Below, one piece after another: positions 6,388-7,826 of a stretch of 7,826 nucleotides of DNA. Every line of letters begins with the position of its first letter. Within the stretch, counting starts at the first letter, position 1. The stretch is taken from positions 1 through 7,826 of the forward strand of contig JACCTF010000193.1 in the NCBI GenBank assembly GCA_013812565.1, given 5' to 3'. Source of the stretch: Pyrinomonadaceae bacterium (GTDB lineage: Bacteria > Acidobacteriota > Blastocatellia > Pyrinomonadales > Pyrinomonadaceae). The notes under the pieces are model-generated. The model was not told the DNA's origin. It made no database searches and saw nothing but the letters and a program-made list of their open reading frames with translations. The translations under genes and the position numbers were made by a program.

Positions 6388-6478
6388 ATTTTCAATTTCA
6401 GATTTGCGATTTGCGATTTGAAGAAGAAACTTTAGATCTTCTTGCAATCGCCAATCGGCAATCGAAAATCGCTAATAT
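6388..6478. repeat. Opposed heptanucleotide-repeat element D in the ABC leader
   Basis: The left arm has five 7-nt units in register (ATTTTCA at 6388, ATTTCAG at 6395, ATTTGCG at 6402 and 6409, ATTTG at 6416). The right arm has GCAATCG (6444), CCAATCG (6451), GCAATCG (6458), AAAATCG (6465) and CTAATAT (6472), the inverted counterpart. The centre is a clean hairpin: AAGAAGA (6421-6427) pairs fully with TCTTCTT (6437-6443) around a 9-nt loop. The element ends 5 nt before the ATPase start codon, and no normal ribosome binding site is seen between them. Confidence 0.75.
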
Positions 6479-6506
6479 AATGAATCTTCGCGAAGCTTGG
6501 CTCAAT

Positions 6507-6543
6507 CCACATGAGATTGCAAGTACCATGTGGTCTTTGTCAA
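6507..6543 (-). promoter_or_regulatory. Candidate promoter with overlapping operator for the ABC transporter
   Basis: On the minus strand a perfect TTGACA -35 box (6543-6538) is followed, after 16 nt, by TGCAAT (6521-6516; 4 of 6 to the -10 consensus). A perfect 7-bp inverted repeat, CCACATG (6507-6513) and CATGTGG (6527-6533), brackets the -10 box: one arm is in the spacer and the other is near the expected start of transcription. This is where a repressor would block polymerase, as with many sugar-transport operons. The regulator is not in the window. The transcript leader would be about 125 nt and contain element D. Confidence 0.5.
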
Positions 6544-6625
6544 CGGTCAATAAGTTCACTAAATCAAAATGGAAGAGATTAATACACTGAATTATTCGTA
6601 ACATGAGTATAGCGAACCAAAACTT

Positions 6626-6724
6626 TCACCGCGGAGGCGCAGAGTTTACGCAAAGAAGCGCAGAGAGTTGAACGGGTAACTCTCTGCGCTTCCTCTGCGG
6701 CTCTGCTCAGCGGTTCTGCGGTGA
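6626..6724. repeat. 99-bp inverted-repeat element E with perfect 15-bp hairpin
   Basis: GAAGCGCAGAGAGTT (6655-6669) pairs perfectly with 6678-6692 around an 8-nt loop. The outer ends also pair: TCACCGC (6626-6632) with GCGGTGA (6718-6724). Between them lie degenerate CGCAGAG-type units, with exact copies at 6638 and 6659, 21 nt apart. It resembles elements A to D in having short repeated units in opposed arms. The stem could also stop read-through transcription between the divergent genes, but no T-run follows. Confidence 0.75.
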
Positions 6725-6888
6725 GGTCTTACATTGTGAACCAAGTCCAGCGTGGATTCGGCTTATAAGAGGCCAAGCGCACCAAGGTTTATTAATCTGT
6801 ATCGTACATCTTACAATCTTAGACTCACTCGTTCCTTGGCGGTTGAGATGGTCTGTTCATGTCAAGGGCTATAAGGGTATCTGAACTT

Positions 6889-7826
6889 ATGCATTCAAAC
6901 CTTCGCTCGTTTATCGATCTGCTGACACGCGAAAAAGATTTAGTTACGGTAGAAGCAGAGGTCGATCCTTATTTGGAGTTGGCTGAAATCCATCGCCGCG
7001 TGATTGACCGTGGCGGCCCGGCGCTGCTGTTCCGGCGCGTGAAGGGAAGTCGTTACCCGGTGGTGACTAATCTCTTCGGCACTGCCCGCCGCATTGAACA
7101 AGCCTTCGGACCGAAACCGGAACAGTTGGTGCGCGAAGCTGTCCACATGTTTGAAGCGCTGCTCCCGCCGCGCCCCGGTGAACTTTGGCGACATCGCAGC
7201 CTCGCGCTTGAAGCTCTCAAACTCGGTACGCGCCATGTGCGCCGTGCGCCTGTCACCGAAGTAGTGGATAAACCGGCAAGGCTTGATGAACTGCCGATCT
7301 TAACGACGTGGCAGGAAGACGGCGGACCATTCGTCACGCTTCCGCTTGTTTATACAGAGCACCCGGTGACAGGCAAGCACAATCTCGGCATGTACCGCGT
7401 GCAGCGTTATGACGCGCAGACCACGGGCGTTCATTGGCAGATACACAAGGGCGGCGGCTTTCATTACCACGAAGCAGAGAAGCTTAATCAACCCCTGCCG
7501 GTCACGGTCTTCCTCGGTGGTCCACCGGCTTTAATCCTTGCCGCCATCGCTCCGCTACCCGAGGACGTACCCGAACTTGTGCTCGCTTCGGTGCTCGGAG
7601 GCCACCGGGTCGGCATGACAAAAAATCCGCTCGGACAGGGTCACAGGCTTGTTGCGGAAGCCGAGTTCGCCATAACGGGCCGCGTACCGCCGCATGAGCG
7701 CAGACCCGAAGGCCCGTTTGGCGATCACTATGGCTACTACTCTCTGCAACACGACTATCCAATCTTTGAGGTCGAGGCGGTCTTTCATCGTCGCGACGCG
7801 ATCTATCCGGCGACCGTCGTCGGCCC
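6889..7826 (+). CDS. UbiD-family decarboxylase, 3' end cut by the window
   Basis: UbiD enzymes remove (or add) a carboxyl group on aromatic or unsaturated acids using prenylated FMN made by UbiX. The 312 visible residues cover the N-terminal domain and most of the cofactor-binding barrel; family members are usually about 450-500 aa. Recognisable blocks are HNLGMYR (164-170), GVHWQIHKGGGFHYHEAE (180-197), AEF with Glu259 where E. coli UbiD has a metal- and cofactor-binding Glu, PEGPFGDHYGYY (273-284) and YPATVVG (306-312) at the edge. ATG 6889 is preferred: AAGGG (6873-6877) lies 11 nt upstream and LRSFIDLL follows as expected of the family. An in-frame ATG at 6859 would add 10 residues. Possible roles are menaquinone synthesis by the futalosine route (MqnL-like), ubiquinone synthesis, or aromatic-acid catabolism; the fragment alone does not decide. 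It is divergent from the ABC transporter. Confidence 0.92.
   Translation, partial: MHSNLRSFIDLLTREKDLVTVEAEVDPYLELAEIHRRVIDRGGPALLFRRVKGSRYPVVTNLFGTARRIEQAFGPKPEQLVREAVHMFEALLPPRPGELWRHRSLALEALKLGTRHVRRAPVTEVVDKPARLDELPILTTWQEDGGPFVTLPLVYTEHPVTGKHNLGMYRVQRYDAQTTGVHWQIHKGGGFHYHEAEKLNQPLPVTVFLGGPPALILAAIAPLPEDVPELVLASVLGGHRVGMTKNPLGQGHRLVAEAEFAITGRVPPHERRPEGPFGDHYGYYSLQHDYPIFEVEAVFHRRDAIYPATVVG

Larger units (their letters stand above)
6383..6888. other. Divergent intergenic region between ABC operon and UbiD-like gene
   Basis: About 500 bp without a gene. From left to right it holds repeat element D (6388-6478), a 10-bp palindrome CTTCGCGAAG (6486-6495), the candidate ABC promoter/operator (6507-6543), repeat element E (6626-6724), and about 160 bp leading to the UbiD-like gene. 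In the last part TACAAT at 6812-6817 could be a -10 box, but no good -35 partner is visible. No tRNA or recognised riboswitch was seen. Confidence 0.6.

Noticed and set aside
6476..6481. Perfect TATAAT on the plus strand as a promoter for the UbiD-like gene.
   Set aside because: No -35 box lies at a proper distance, it overlaps repeat element D, and it is over 400 nt from the gene with a strong hairpin in between.
4794..6724. Repeated units as a possible CRISPR array.
   Set aside because: Units are 7 nt with no unique spacers, arms are inverted, and no cas gene is present.

Overview
The window reads as chromosomal DNA of a free-living heterotrophic bacterium. The mix of a GMC-family dehydrogenase, a small c-type cytochrome, a CUT2-type sugar ABC transporter and a UbiD-like decarboxylase, separated by intergenic regions full of short-unit inverted repeats, resembles Acidobacteriota, perhaps Blastocatellia. 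That assignment is an impression from gene content and repeat style; no taxonomic marker gene is present.

Layout. Bases 1-458 are non-coding and hold an imperfect 24-bp inverted-repeat pair and an element of opposed heptanucleotide arrays. Bases 459-3615 carry three plus-strand genes with gaps of 123 and 154 bp: a GMC oxidoreductase with a CX2CX2CX3C cysteine cluster, a secreted two-part protein of unknown function, and a membrane-anchored mono-haem cytochrome c-like protein. A strong stem-loop at 3653-3691 closes this cluster and probably also ends transcription of the converging minus-strand pair. Bases 6382-3764 (minus) encode a sugar ABC transporter: first the double-domain ATPase, then the RbsC-type permease. 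No substrate-binding protein is visible. Bases 6383-6888 are a divergent intergenic region with a candidate promoter and operator for the transporter, one heptad element in its leader, and a 99-bp hairpin element. From 6889 to the window end runs a UbiD-family decarboxylase, cut by the edge.

How the genes may work together. The first cluster looks like a respiratory dehydrogenase module: FAD-dependent oxidation of an alcohol or sugar, with electrons passed to the cytochrome. The GMC protein has no export signal of its own while the other two do, so co-export or a missing partner must be assumed. The transporter imports an unknown sugar or polyol. UbiD could serve quinone synthesis (an MqnL-like role) or aromatic-acid decarboxylation. 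No direct link among the three blocks is shown.

The most unusual signal is not a gene. At least three, and up to five, intergenic elements with different sequences share one plan: short degenerate units, mostly 7 nt, in two opposed arms around a small central hairpin. One arm has become the coding sequence for the C-terminus of the ABC ATPase, and another element fills the leader immediately before that gene's start codon.
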